Source: Lachnospiraceae bacterium
GTDB lineage: Bacteria; Bacillota; Clostridia; Lachnospirales; Lachnospiraceae
Direction: 5' to 3'
Length of the DNA stretch: 64,000 bases
Assembly: GCA_014804755.1 (NCBI GenBank)
Contig: JAAUZE010000010.1
Location: forward strand, 98,185 to 162,184
The first letter of the stretch is position 1. Every line of letters begins with the position of its first letter. Below, in pieces: positions 1 through 9,800 of the stretch. The notes beneath the pieces are model-generated. The model saw nothing but the letters and a program-made list of their open reading frames with translations. It made no database searches and was not told the DNA's origin. Both the position numbers and the translations under genes were made by a program.

Positions 1-698
1 GCATTGTTTCTATACATGCAATAAACGCGCTCATTATGAGCGCATGCGTTTCGCGTTTTTCGTAAACAATGTAAGCTGCTGATTAAAAGTTGGTAATCAA
101 AGGAACCGTCTGATTTTTTTATATTATATAATCGGCACAATGCTCGCTTTAGTTCAGGCCTACTATAGTTTACAAAGTCAATAAAAGTGGAAAAGTTTAT
201 GACTTTCATTAAAATCCATGTAGGAATGGCTTTATGATTATCCATATAGAAATTAACGTAATCCAATTTACTTTTACTGATCTCTGAATATGTTTTGGAA
301 ATCAGACCGACAATATTCTGTGTCGATACTTTCGGATCATAGGCATTAACCTCATACCACGAGACAGAACCATTAAGATTCAGCTGGTCAAATTTATAGC
401 CTGAAAATGTTCGAATTTCTTCTTCAGCAGTAACGATATACTTAAAAAGAAGATAACGTAAAGCATCGTCAAAATTCTTTAAGTAAGAGAAATGATAAAT
501 ATTGGTATCATGGATATAAAAATGTTTTCCGTTCACTGTATTTGCAACAAAGGGCATTTTATAACCGTTAATAAGATTAAAATATCCATAACGGCAAAGA
601 AGTGTTTTATCGTTAGAGCCATTGCAAACGACATGCTTATTATCGCGCAGGTGCTTCATTTGCTGACGGTATGTTTTGAAAGATTTATCTACAGGCAT
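1..698 (-). CDS. Abi family protein (Abi_2, HEPN-type), truncated at window edge
   Basis: Reading the minus strand from an ATG at 698 gives 232 codons with no stop before the window edge, so the 3' end lies outside. An AGGAG site sits 9 bases before the ATG. The N-terminal part has the Abi_2-like pattern LLCRYGYFNLINGYKMPF. Near the visible end is RNACAHNERVY, a HEPN-type Rx4H motif that in this superfamily forms an RNase site. Abi_2 proteins (AbiD/AbiF group) are linked to abortive phage infection, where the cell stops growing or dies after infection. The gene is clearly more AT-rich than the chromosome to its right, which suggests horizontal acquisition. Family call is firm; the antiphage role is inferred from the family. 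Confidence 0.85.
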   Translation of the reverse strand, partial: MPVDKSFKTYRQQMKHLRDNKHVVCNGSNDKTLLCRYGYFNLINGYKMPFVANTVNGKHFYIHDTNIYHFSYLKNFDDALRYLLFKYIVTAEEEIRTFSGYKFDQLNLNGSVSWYEVNAYDPKVSTQNIVGLISKTYSEISKSKLDYVNFYMDNHKAIPTWILMKVINFSTFIDFVNYSRPELKRALCRLYNIKKSDGSFDYQLLISSLHCLRKTRNACAHNERVYCMYRNN

Positions 699-727
699 GT
701 GGAAAACTCCTTTCTGTATGATAAAGT

Positions 728-756
728 AGTATAGCATACATCCGCCAGCAAGTAAA
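728..756 (-). promoter_or_regulatory. putative promoter of the Abi_2 gene
   Basis: On the minus strand there is a TTTACT -35 (751-756), a 17-base spacer and a TATACT -10 (728-733), about 30 bases before the start codon. The -35 matches the consensus at four of six positions. Confidence 0.5.
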
Positions 757-805
757 CCACATAGATAACTTGGTTTAATATGTAATTTAATTTATGGAAA
801 ACAAA

Positions 806-1714
806 TTATGCCTGTTCGTCCGGCGCAAACGCGATCATGATATCCAGCATACCGTCCGTATAGGAGGCGCTCATGGAGCCGCCCATATCCTCGGCAAGCG
901 TACGGGCAATCGAGAGCCCGAGTCCGGTCGCACCTTGCGGGCGTGCGCTTTCCACGGTATAAAAACGATCAAAGAGCTTGGCGGTGGAAAGTGCGTCTAA
1001 ATCCGGCGCAAGATTCATAAAGTGCAGTTCGCCGTCTAAAGTCAGAACGATGTGAAGATCGCCGATGCTGTATTTGAGCGCATTGCTGATCACATTAGAA
1101 AAAATCCGCATCAACGCCTGTTTATTCAGCGTGCGGATGATCTGCTTTTCGGGAAGGTTAATATCCGGTTCGATACCGGCTTTTTTTAACGCCGCATAAT
1201 AGCCGGCAATACATTCTTCGAGCGAGTTATTTAGGGAGAGCGGTTCCCGTTCGTAATAGGAATCCACGGAAAGAAAAATGGAATAGCGGAACAATTCTTC
1301 CGTGAGATGCTTTAATGCCGCTACCCGGTTATCAATAATGGAAAGATATTCTTTTACTGTCGGGGATACCGGTTCTTTTTGCAGCAGGTCCATATATCCG
1401 CAGATGGCGGTCAGGGGCGTGCGCAGGTCATGGGAAATATTGGTGACGGCGTTTTTCAGTTCCTGATTGCCGTGTGTATAGCGCAGGTATTCTTTTCGTA
1501 AAAGATGAAGCTGCTTATCCATATCTGCCGCAAGCAGCCGCATATGACGATCGCGGACGGATAGGTCAATTCCGACATTCGTATCCTCGCCGATACGCGC
1601 GGCAAACTCCTGCCGCAGCTCATCCGCCGCCCGGTGAAGTGCAGCGAGCCTGAACGCAAGCAGGAGTACGCAGCATGCCAGTATGATACAAAATGTTACA
1701 AGCAATGGAATCAT
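806..1714 (-). CDS. sensor histidine kinase
   Basis: This 302-residue protein has one N-terminal membrane helix (about residues 2-24), a short linker, a HisKA dimerisation domain with the H-box SHDLRTPLT (phospho-acceptor H95), and a HATPase domain with an N-box (NVISNALKYS) and a G-box (GATGLGLSIA). No sizeable extracellular sensor domain is visible, so the signal is probably sensed in the membrane or through the partner transporter. It is the last gene of a minus-strand set (regulator, ABC ATPase, permease, kinase), 13 bases after the permease. This order is known from loci that detect and export antimicrobial peptides. Kinase call is firm; the ligand is unknown. Confidence 0.92.
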   Translation of the reverse strand: MIPLLVTFCIILACCVLLLAFRLAALHRAADELRQEFAARIGEDTNVGIDLSVRDRHMRLLAADMDKQLHLLRKEYLRYTHGNQELKNAVTNISHDLRTPLTAICGYMDLLQKEPVSPTVKEYLSIIDNRVAALKHLTEELFRYSIFLSVDSYYEREPLSLNNSLEECIAGYYAALKKAGIEPDINLPEKQIIRTLNKQALMRIFSNVISNALKYSIGDLHIVLTLDGELHFMNLAPDLDALSTAKLFDRFYTVESARPQGATGLGLSIARTLAEDMGGSMSASYTDGMLDIMIAFAPDEQA

Positions 1715-1727
1715 AGAAGCTCCTTCT

Positions 1728-2612
1728 TTATTTCAAGTCTTTTTTCTTAAAAAAGGCAAGTCCGGCAAGTGTAGATACCCCCGTAATACCGAGAGAATAC
1801 AGCATAAGCAGAAAAGGGTGGGCAACATCAAGGTTGGCAATCTGGATCGCCTGACCGCCGGGAAGAAAATCATACAAAAATTGAGCAAGCTGCCGGGCGT
1901 TTCCTTCTAAATAATTCGGATTTTTGATCGGTTCAGAAGCAGAGATTTCCTGTGAACCGTCCGGTCTCATGCTGAGCACATAGTCAGAATAATACTCCGG
2001 TTCATCCAGCCGACTGATGCAAAACGTAGCGCAGAGCAGTAAACCCATGGCAAGGAGAACGCCGGTGAGCAATGAAAAAGAACGATTGTGCACCAGCATG
2101 CCGATCAGCGTGCAGAGGGATGCATAGACCGTGCTGAGTAACAGACCGATGATGCCGAACAGAAGAAGCTGCAGTAAAGAACCTGACGTTACGTGCGGTA
2201 CTCCCAAAAGGGGGATACCGACAGCAAGCGTTATCACTACAGGAATCAAATAAAAAAGCACGGCGATGAAAATGCAGGTAAGCAGATTGGCAAGATATAC
2301 TCTGACACGCGGCTGTCCGCAGATCAGCTTATTGCGCATGGTATTATTGTGGTATTCCGTTCCGATGAAAATCGCGATCATAACTGCCGCCAACATCCCG
2401 AGAATCGGAGTCAGACTATAAAGCATATGCATGGCAGTAGTCGGCACAAAAGCGGAATCTGCCATTCCCGCATGCCAAGCTGCTAATTTCTTATTCGTCT
2501 CATAAGCGTCTACCAAAGCAAAGTAACTGATAACGGCGGTGAATGCCGAAATGATCCAAAAAAGCTTGCTCTTCTTCAGCCGCATAAAATTTGCTGTCAA
2601 TAACTTACTCAT
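1728..2612 (-). CDS. ABC-2 type permease, lantibiotic-protection-like
   Basis: A 294-residue integral membrane protein with about six hydrophobic segments. It begins with a basic N-terminus (MSKLLTANFMRLKKSK) typical of ABC-2 permeases that work with a separate ATPase. The loop around residues 205-245 is probably extracytoplasmic. I chose the ATG at 2612 because a GGAGG site lies 8 bases upstream; the in-frame GTG at 2621 is too close to that site. The start overlaps the end of the ATPase gene by 8 bases, so the two are translationally coupled. Together they should form an exporter or flippase, probably protecting against membrane-active peptides; the substrate is inferred from operon order only. 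Confidence 0.85.
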   Translation of the reverse strand: MSKLLTANFMRLKKSKLFWIISAFTAVISYFALVDAYETNKKLAAWHAGMADSAFVPTTAMHMLYSLTPILGMLAAVMIAIFIGTEYHNNTMRNKLICGQPRVRVYLANLLTCIFIAVLFYLIPVVITLAVGIPLLGVPHVTSGSLLQLLLFGIIGLLLSTVYASLCTLIGMLVHNRSFSLLTGVLLAMGLLLCATFCISRLDEPEYYSDYVLSMRPDGSQEISASEPIKNPNYLEGNARQLAQFLYDFLPGGQAIQIANLDVAHPFLLMLYSLGITGVSTLAGLAFFKKKDLK

Positions 2613-3519
2613 GTTGCGCACCTCCGATCAAACGAATATAGTAACTTTCTAAGTTTTCGTCATGCTCCTGCATGGAATAAAGCTCGCAGCCGGCGTCCTT
2701 TAAGCGCAGGACAAGCTCGCTGACGGACGGCTCACCGTAAATATCCGCCTCCGTGTCGGAGAGAATGCGGTATTCCAGAGAAAGCGCATCGAGTACATGG
2801 GAGAGCGCGGCGGTGTGGGAAACCTTGACATGGATGCATTTGCGGCATGCGGCTTCCAAATCGGCGGCGCTGATTTCTTTTATCATATGGCCCGCGTCAA
2901 TAAAACCGTAATGGGTTGCAAGCTTGGAAAGTTCATCCAGAATATGGCTGGAAATGAGCACGGTGATCTGATGCTCACGGTTCAGCTTTAAGATGAGCTC
3001 GCGGATTTCCACGATCCCCTCCGGGTCCAGCCCATTGACGGGTTCATCCAGTACCAGAAAATCGGGATTTCCGGCAAGCGCAATGGCAATGCCCAAACGC
3101 TGGCGCATGCCCAAAGAAAAATTCTTTGCTTTTTTAGAACCGGTATCGGAAAGCCCTACTAAGGAAAGCAGCTCGTCGATGCCGTCGAAGGAAGGGCGTC
3201 CGAGAATGAGATATTGCTGGCGCAGATTTTCTTTTGCCGTCATATCCAGATAAATGGATGGAGTCTCAACGACGGCGCCGATCCGTCTGCGCGCTTTTAA
3301 GATCAGCGGCGCGCTGCAATCGGTGTCGTAAAGCGTATAACTTCCCGAAGTCGGGGATTGTAAGCCGCAGATAATGCGGATGAGCGTTGTTTTTCCGGCG
3401 CCGTTTTTCCCAACAAAACCGTAAATGGAGCCTTTCGGAACATTCATGGTTAGATTGGAAAGCGCTTTGAAATGCCTGTATTGCTTTGAGAGGGCATTTG
3501 TCTGTAATACATATTCCAT
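2605..3519 (-). CDS. ABC transporter ATP-binding protein, LanF/BcrA-like
   Basis: This 304-residue nucleotide-binding protein shows Walker A GKNGAGKTT, a signature region SLGMRQRLGIA, Walker B FLVLDEP and an H-loop SSH. The C-terminal 90 residues after the core are typical of the BcrA/LanF group, which energises removal of lantibiotics or bacitracin from the membrane. The start has an AGGAGG site 5 bases upstream. An apparent activator-controlled promoter lies just before it (3550-3606), which separates its regulation from the upstream response regulator gene. The ATPase call is secure; peptide resistance is inferred. Confidence 0.93.
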   Translation of the reverse strand: MEYVLQTNALSKQYRHFKALSNLTMNVPKGSIYGFVGKNGAGKTTLIRIICGLQSPTSGSYTLYDTDCSAPLILKARRRIGAVVETPSIYLDMTAKENLRQQYLILGRPSFDGIDELLSLVGLSDTGSKKAKNFSLGMRQRLGIAIALAGNPDFLVLDEPVNGLDPEGIVEIRELILKLNREHQITVLISSHILDELSKLATHYGFIDAGHMIKEISAADLEAACRKCIHVKVSHTAALSHVLDALSLEYRILSDTEADIYGEPSVSELVLRLKDAGCELYSMQEHDENLESYYIRLIGGAQHE

Positions 3520-3549
3520 ATGATACCTCCTGCATGATTTGATAAGGTT

Positions 3550-3606
3550 ATCATATTGAGTGCGGGTTAAGAAAGCGGTAAAGAAAAACGTAAAGAAACG
3601 GTTAAG
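3550..3606 (-). promoter_or_regulatory. response-regulator operator repeats and activated promoter
   Basis: Four copies of GTTAAG or GTAAAG start at 3566, 3578, 3590 and 3601 on the plus strand, a 12/12/11-base period that places them on one face of the helix. On the minus strand a TATGAT -10 (3550-3555) follows, but no recognisable -35 is present; the nearest repeat occupies that position. This is the usual layout of an OmpR-family activated promoter. It would drive the ATPase, permease and kinase genes, probably under the regulator encoded just upstream. Confidence 0.65.
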
Positions 3607-4294
3607 ATTCGTCGGGCTTTAGCTTAAAGCCGATTCCCCAGACTGCTTCAATATAATCTTTTCCGTTTAATGCCCGTAATTTACTTCTTAAATTACTGAT
3701 ATGCACCTTTAGGGAGTTTTCCGTGCAATCGGGCGTGTCCTCGCTGATGCGATCCAAAAGAAGAGAGCGTGTGATGACCTGACGCGGATTTTGAAGCAGC
3801 AGTTTCAAAATGGCATATTCGGTTTTGGTCAAATGCGCGGAGGTACCGTCTGCAAAAATTTCATGCGTGTCGCAGTCCAGCGTCAGTTCCTCAAAACACA
3901 AAAGCGAATGCTGCTGCGGGGCGGAAGGGTTCTCTTTTACCGGATGCCGCATGCGGAGCTGGACGTCAATCCGTGCAAGAAGCTCCTCTGTATCGAAGGG
4001 CTTTGTAAGGTAATCCGCGGCGCCGCCGCGAAGAAGGGAAACCTTGTCCTGTATTTCTTGCTTGGCGCTGATCACGATGACCGGCGTTTCCTGAATACCC
4101 GCGAGAACCTCTTCGCCGGAAAGTCCGGGCAGCATGAGATCCAATAAAATCAAATCCGGTTTCTGCGCGGACAGTAACAGTTTTGCCTCCGTTCCCGAAT
4201 AGGCGCGCAGCACGTCATAGCCGCTGCCGCGCAGAAGTCGTTCGATCAGGTCGCCGATATAAACGTCGTCGTCAATTACCGCAATCGTTGTCAT
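3602..4294 (-). CDS. OmpR-family response regulator
   Basis: A 230-residue two-domain regulator. The receiver domain has the acidic pocket DDD (residues 8-10), phospho-acceptor D52 in LILLDLMLPG, and the conserved lysine in YLTKPFD. The C-terminal winged-helix domain (about 130-228) has a recognition region ENSLKVHISNLRSKL typical of OmpR/PhoB proteins. It lies upstream of the ABC ATPase, permease and histidine kinase on the same strand and is the likely partner of that kinase. The repeats at 3566-3606 are its probable target and partly overlap its own 3' end. Confidence 0.93.
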   Translation of the reverse strand: MTTIAVIDDDVYIGDLIERLLRGSGYDVLRAYSGTEAKLLLSAQKPDLILLDLMLPGLSGEEVLAGIQETPVIVISAKQEIQDKVSLLRGGAADYLTKPFDTEELLARIDVQLRMRHPVKENPSAPQQHSLLCFEELTLDCDTHEIFADGTSAHLTKTEYAILKLLLQNPRQVITRSLLLDRISEDTPDCTENSLKVHISNLRSKLRALNGKDYIEAVWGIGFKLKPDES

Positions 4295-4353
4295 ACAAAA
4301 CCTCCGTTATGTGTAGAGACCCGCCATGTTAAGGCGGATCCCTGTATGTCGTT

Positions 4354-5250
4354 TTACTCTGTCCGACGCTCGCATACTTGTCTGATCCAGCCTGTAACAC
4401 CATGCGGCAGACGCGGGTCGTACGGGGCGCCGTTATCGTAAAAGAGATTCGCCTGAATTTGATTGATCATGCAGTGCTGTCCCATCTCCCAGCCATAGAA
4501 CAGCGAAGCGACGCCGCCGTCGCCGTTTTTCACCCATTCAGGAAAATAGCATAAGAATCCTAAATCCTCCATCTTTTGCATGTGGGGCACGATGTCTTTG
4601 TCAAAATCCAGTGTTTCATCATGCCGGCCCATTGTTACGAAAACTGCGACATTGTGTCGGGCAATGTTTTCTAAATGCTCGTCTGCGGGGACATAACCTG
4701 TTGAGATCGGGATGATTCCGCCAAACAGGTCGGGGAAACGCTCCGCGAGCTTCCATGTCATAAAACCGCCAAGGGAACCGCCCATGGCAAAAATTTTGCC
4801 GGTGGCCGCATTCAGGCAGACGCGCTCGATGATGCTTTTGAGCGGTTGGAGATATTGTTCCGAGAATGTTTCGGTAAGCCTGCCGTTTTCGTCGGTTTTC
4901 TCATTGGCAAGCGGCACGATAAGATAGGCTCCGCCCATTGCCTTTTGATAATCGGGCGAGGCGAATAGCTCTCCGCCGCAGTTGCAGATACAAAATTTTC
5001 CGTTCAGGGAGTTGGTCGCTCCATGAAGCCAGACAAGCACGGGATAGCTGCCGTTCGGGTCTGCGCCCTGCTTTACGGGATCGTAGACATAGTAGGTAAT
5101 ATCGCCGGTTTCTTTGCATGGATAGGTATATTCGTCAAACAGGTCAAAATATGCGCCGCCCGTATAAGACGGCAGATAGCTGATAAACTCATTTTCGGGG
5201 AGCAATGCGGCCCATGCGGGAACCGGTCTTTTTTCTTCTGTTTCATTCAT
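4354..5250 (-). CDS. alpha/beta hydrolase, esterase D/PHB depolymerase-like
   Basis: This 298-residue protein has the nucleophile elbow GGSLGG with S159, a plausible acid D211 in MGRHDET, and a plausible catalytic histidine H259 in MGQHCM. The oxyanion-loop region is VLVWLHGATN. No signal peptide is seen, so it should be cytoplasmic. Related proteins hydrolyse acetyl, feruloyl or peptide esters; several glycan enzymes in this window make a carbohydrate ester plausible. It stands alone between the response regulator and the divergent cupin gene. The ribosome site is GGAGGTATC before the ATG. Fold call is firm, substrate unknown. Confidence 0.8.
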   Translation of the reverse strand: MNETEEKRPVPAWAALLPENEFISYLPSYTGGAYFDLFDEYTYPCKETGDITYYVYDPVKQGADPNGSYPVLVWLHGATNSLNGKFCICNCGGELFASPDYQKAMGGAYLIVPLANEKTDENGRLTETFSEQYLQPLKSIIERVCLNAATGKIFAMGGSLGGFMTWKLAERFPDLFGGIIPISTGYVPADEHLENIARHNVAVFVTMGRHDETLDFDKDIVPHMQKMEDLGFLCYFPEWVKNGDGGVASLFYGWEMGQHCMINQIQANLFYDNGAPYDPRLPHGVTGWIRQVCERRTE

Positions 5251-5364
5251 GGACAGATACCTCCGTTTTTCAAATAATAAGCCTGCTCATTCGGCGAGAG
5301 GCGAATGCTGATCTTGAATCGCAGATTCATGATACAATGGGAAAAAGAAAAAGACAAGTTCTTA

Positions 5365-5393
5365 TTGTAGCTTTGTCCGTCATTTGGTATAGT
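5365..5393 (+). promoter_or_regulatory. putative promoter of the cupin gene
   Basis: TTGTAG (5365-5370), a 17-base spacer and TATAGT (5388-5393) lie about 50 bases before the cupin start codon. Confidence 0.5.
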
Positions 5394-5443
5394 AGCCATA
5401 TCGGAAAACGCTTTTTATTGCTTTTTTATGGAGGAAAAAAGAT

Positions 5444-5773
5444 ATGATCATTGATTTTATGAGTATGGAAGAAACCATCCTGCCTGCGTTTAAGGGCGGC
5501 GAAAAAGAAATGCGGGCAAAGATGCATGTGGATGAATTAAACCGGATCATGCGCTGTCGCTTAGTTCCGGGTGCAACCGTCGGACTGCATACGCATGAGG
5601 AGAACAGTGAGATTGTATTAGTCCTGGAGGGAAGCGGAAAGGCGGTTTTGGACGGAACCGAGGAGCGCTTAAGCGCCGGTATGTGCCATTACTGTCCGAA
5701 AGGACACAGCCATACGATCATAAATGACACGGATGCCGATCTGATTTTTTACGCGGTGGTTCCGCAGCAGTAA
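5444..5773 (+). CDS. small cupin-domain protein
   Basis: A 109-residue single-domain cupin. Motif 1 is GLHTHEENSEIVLVLEGSG, with two histidines and a glutamate placed to bind a metal; motif 2 is CPKGHSHTIIN with further histidines. Such proteins bind a divalent metal in a small beta barrel and act as isomerases, sugar or ligand binders, or stress-related enzymes. The start has GGAGG with a 9-base spacer. It is monocistronic and convergent with the histidine phosphatase gene. No specific substrate can be assigned. Confidence 0.85.
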   Translation: MIIDFMSMEETILPAFKGGEKEMRAKMHVDELNRIMRCRLVPGATVGLHTHEENSEIVLVLEGSGKAVLDGTEERLSAGMCHYCPKGHSHTIINDTDADLIFYAVVPQQ

Positions 5774-5820
5774 GTGAGCGGGTATCCGCATTCTGCCGTT
5801 TGGTATGGATTTTAAACGGG

Positions 5821-6663
5821 TTACTCCTGAAACGGCATGGCGAAGCCTCCGTAATAGGAGACCGGCTCGCCCGCGATGCGGAAATGAGAGGTATCGCCCG
5901 CAGTTTGCACGCGGAAATAGACCTGCCCCGGAATCCGCTCCTCGGCGGAGAGGATCGTTACGGACGCAGGGGGAACAAAAAGACCGTGAAGCATAGCGTG
6001 CGGCGCCGTATTGATCAGGTGGGAGAGCATCATCATCATTACGCCGAGATGACAGAAAAAGACAAGCACTTCCTCTTCACTGTCCGCCTCCTTCATGCAG
6101 GCGACAGAGGTGCCGTCGTATTTCATAAAATGGTTGCTCGTCCCGTGTGTCCCGTCAGTGCGGTAACAGAAGCCGTCCCGCCGGCAGCCGTGCAGGGCGA
6201 GCAGTCCGTCCAGACGTTCATAGATCCAGTCCGCCTGATTTCCCAGATCACAATGCTTCATCAATTCGGCTTCTCTCCAGCGCTCCTTGTCAAGCAGCAG
6301 GGGATGCTCGTTAAAATAAGCGGGTGTTAAGTCCCACGGAATAAAGCGGTGGTCGGGATGTAATTCGGGATCGACGGGTGCATGCAGCTCGCGCAGCCAG
6401 GGGTAGACGATCGCCTTGTCCGGGTCGGGCTTATGAAGAACATCCGGCGCCGGCTCCGGAAAAACGGTTGTCAGGCTGACATGATGCGCGTGAAGCGTCG
6501 GCGCTGCGGTCGCCTGCGCCCGTCCTAAGGGAGAGCAGTAGAACTGGCTGACACGCCAGTTTTTTGCGCGCTTGGCGACAAGCTCCGCTTCTCGGAAGCC
6601 TTTTTCTGTTAAAGAATCATGTTCATAATCGGGTTCTGCATGTCGGATAAAGATCAGTTTCAT
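5821..6663 (-). CDS. histidine phosphatase family protein
   Basis: The N-terminus KLIFIRHAEPDYEHDSLTEKG carries the RHA/RHG motif whose histidine is phosphorylated in catalysis. Further on, CSPLGRAQATAAP holds the conserved arginine, and FFCHLGVMMMML contains the second conserved histidine. At 280 residues it is longer than GpmB-type phosphatases, with an insertion of about 80 residues between the two halves. I used the internal ATG at 6663, which places the motif in its usual position; an ATG at 6675 would add four residues, and neither start has a strong ribosome site. Substrate (sugar phosphate, nucleotide or cobalamin intermediate) cannot be decided. Confidence 0.85.
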   Translation of the reverse strand: MKLIFIRHAEPDYEHDSLTEKGFREAELVAKRAKNWRVSQFYCSPLGRAQATAAPTLHAHHVSLTTVFPEPAPDVLHKPDPDKAIVYPWLRELHAPVDPELHPDHRFIPWDLTPAYFNEHPLLLDKERWREAELMKHCDLGNQADWIYERLDGLLALHGCRRDGFCYRTDGTHGTSNHFMKYDGTSVACMKEADSEEEVLVFFCHLGVMMMMLSHLINTAPHAMLHGLFVPPASVTILSAEERIPGQVYFRVQTAGDTSHFRIAGEPVSYYGGFAMPFQE

Positions 6664-6720
6664 AAAATTGTCCATTCTTTCTCAGTGCGCAATCGGCATC
6701 ATAATTGTTTTATCGCGCCT

Positions 6721-6748
6721 ATTATAGCACATTTCCTGTTTTTCTCAA
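6721..6748 (-). promoter_or_regulatory. putative promoter of the histidine phosphatase gene
   Basis: On the minus strand TTGAGA (6743-6748) and a perfect TATAAT (6721-6726) are separated by 16 bases. Confidence 0.6.
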
Positions 6749-6797
6749 ATAGTCTGTTTTTCTGCTTAAATTGCATATGCCGAAAACATATCTGTAC

Positions 6798-6826
6798 TTG
6801 CAACACATCCCCATCTGTTATAAAAT
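6798..6826 (+). promoter_or_regulatory. putative promoter of the GGDEF/EAL gene
   Basis: TTGCAA (6798-6803), 17 bases and TAAAAT (6821-6826), about 40 bases before the start codon at 6865. Confidence 0.5.
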
Positions 6827-6864
6827 TAAATCAGTAAAACGGGACATTCGAGGGGGAAAGGTTC

Positions 6865-9800
6865 ATGGGACAGAGCGGTAACGGCGAAGTGTTTGGAGAA
6901 CAGGAGGAAAAACTGTTCAAACAATACTGTGAAACCCTGCGCATTTTGAACGAGAGTACGGACGATTATCTTTATATAGCGAGACTGGATACCAAACGGT
7001 TTTATTATTGGGGGAATATTGCAGAACGTTATCCGCTTCCGAGAAATCGGGAGGATGGTTATAGCATAGAGGAGTATTCAAAGGCGGTTTATGACCATGA
7101 TGCGGCGGCATTGGAGCAGGACATCCGCTGTGTGTTTGAGGGGAAACAGGATACGCATGATATGGAGTACCGCCTTGTTGACCGCGAAGGAAATCAGGTA
7201 TGGATCAGCTGCCGCGGCAAGGTTGTCTATGATGAGCAGGGAAAGCGGCTTTTTATGATGGGGCGTATTTCCGATACGGCGCTGCTCGGCAAGACGGATT
7301 CTCTGACGGGGCTCTTTAACAGTTCAAAGTTCATGAAAGATTTTGAGGAGACGCTGCATCAGAAAAAAGAAGGAACGCTTCTTGTTCTCGGTGTAGATGA
7401 CTTCAAGAATATTAATAAAAAATACGGCAGAGCGCACGGAAACCGCATTTTAAAAAATGTGACGCTCATCATGGAAGACTGTATTGATGATAAATTTCGT
7501 ATTTACCGCCTTGACGGCGATCATTTTGCCATTAACTTTGTCGGCTATCAGAGTGAGATGGTAGCGTCGGTGTATGAAAGTATCCGCAAACAGCTTGGCG
7601 GGGGGTGTACTTTTTCCGCGGGCGCCGTCACTTATCCGATGTCCGATGTGTATGACGCCAACACGATCTATATGTATGCGGAGAGTGCGCTTGACCGTGC
7701 GAAGAAAGCAGGAAAAAATCAATTGGTATTCTTTTCGGCAGAGGATTATACCAAGCAGCTGTTTTTGATCGACCTCGGGGATGAAATGCGGCGCAGCATT
7801 CAAGAGCATTGCGAGGAATTTTTTCTGCATTATCAGCCGAAGATTGATGCGCGGACGATGGAGGTTGTCGGCGCGGAGGCGCTTTTGCGTTTCCGTTCGG
7901 CATATCACGGCGTGGTTCTTCCGGATATGTTCATCAGTGTGCTGGAGCAGAACGGCATGATCGTTCCGGTCGGAAACTGGGTGCTGCAGGAGGCGATACG
8001 CCAGTGTAAGGAATGGCGTAAGCAGAATCCGAAGTTTACCATGAGCATCAACCTTTCCTATGTTCAGCTTCAGCAAAAAGAATTAAGCGATACGATCTAT
8101 GAGCTGCTTGACCGTTTTAAACTGCCCGGAGACGCGGTTGTCATGGAATTGAGGGAAAGTACGCAGCTTCAGGATTTTATGAAGTATAATCAGCTTTTTT
8201 ATCAGTGGGGAAGACGTGGGATACAGGTTTCGGTCGATGATTTCGGGACGGGCTATTCAGGCTTAAGCTACTTAAAGGGTCTTGCGGTCGATGAGGTGAA
8301 GATTGACAGAAGCATGATCAGCAGCATTGGGCAAAGCGCGTATCATTACCGTCTGCTTCAAAATGTGCTGGAGCTTGCGCATAGTGTCCAGATCCGTGTC
8401 TGCTGTGAGGGTGTGGAGAATGCCTGCGAGCTGCACGCATTAAAGGGGTTGATGCCCGAACTCATGCAGGGCTATTATTTCAGTAAGCCGGTCGATGCGG
8501 GGGAATTTGAGCGCCGTTATCTTTTTGACAGTAAAGAGCAGGAGAATTGGATAAAGGACGCGCAGGCGGCGCCGGAGCAAACGGGCGGGGAAGAAAGCCG
8601 TGAATGGCATGCGGGCAGCTGCTCGGAAAATGATTATAGAGCCGTGCTCGATCAGCTCGAGGAAGCCATATATATCAAAGATGCGGACAGTGATGAGCTT
8701 TATTATATGAATGCGGCGGCGAAGCGCGCTGCCGAAGTCAGCGGGTATGACAGGAAGGATACGCTCATTCATTGGAATGGAAAACCGGCGTGTTTAGAGA
8801 CCGCTTATGATATTTCCGCAATAGGGCAGATACAGTCCGGACTGGAGGAACGCTTAAAAGTCAGTGAGCAGGCTTTGAAGAGCATGGCGGCGCTGATCGA
8901 TCACGAGGATTTAGATACGGCGGTTCAGGAATATTTACATGAGACCGGAGAATTTTATAAGGCTGAACGCAGTTATTTATTTTTATATTCCGAGAACAAT
9001 CATGCATGGAGCAATCTGTACGAGTGGTGTGAAAATCAGGTACAAAGCATGCAGGCGGAGCTGTTATCCGTCCCCGAGAATCTGGTAGAGCCATGGATGG
9101 AACGCTTTACCGCAGGCATGGCGGAGGTGATTCCCGATATTGATGTCTATAGGGAATCCGCACCGGAGATGTGGAAAATATTACATGAGCAGAATATCCG
9201 CAGGCTGATTGTTGTACCGATTTTACATGAGGGAAAAGTGCTTGGTTTTGTCGGTGTCGATAATCCGAAAAAGGATTCCTATCATGAGGAGCTTTTGGTC
9301 CGCACGGCGCCGGTGCTCAGAAATCTTCTGCTGCAGAGAGGTGTCATGACGGCGGACAGAAAGGAAGAAGTCATTTCCGAGACGCTAAATCTCGTGCGGG
9401 AAGCGGACATTCTCAAGGATATGCGCATCGGCATGTGGATGATCGAGCTGGACACAAACAAGGGTGGCGGCCGCATGTATGTCGATAAAGGCATGAGCGA
9501 GCTGCTTGGCACGGAAAGCAATATAAGCGGGGAAGCCTGTTATGAGCATTGGCACGATAATATTGTCGACAGCTATCAGAGTTATGTCGAAGGTGCCGTG
9601 CGCGATATGATGCTGACGGGAAAGATCGTGGAAATGGAATACCCGTGGAGACATCCGCTGCTGGGCGAGGTTCCCGTCCGCTGTGTGGGGCGTTTAAGCA
9701 AGGCGAAGGACGGTGTTTATACATACAAGGGATATCATCTCATCACGAAGGATATGCTCTATAAGCATCTGCCGAAGGGAGAGGCGATCAAGCGCCAATA

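Noticed and set aside
794-1000. Short plus-strand frame of 68 codons
   Set aside because: Antisense to the catalytic domain of the histidine kinase.
7450-8076. Minus-strand frame of 208 codons inside the GGDEF/EAL gene
   Set aside because: Antisense shadow of the first GGDEF and EAL domains; no ribosome site and no motif.
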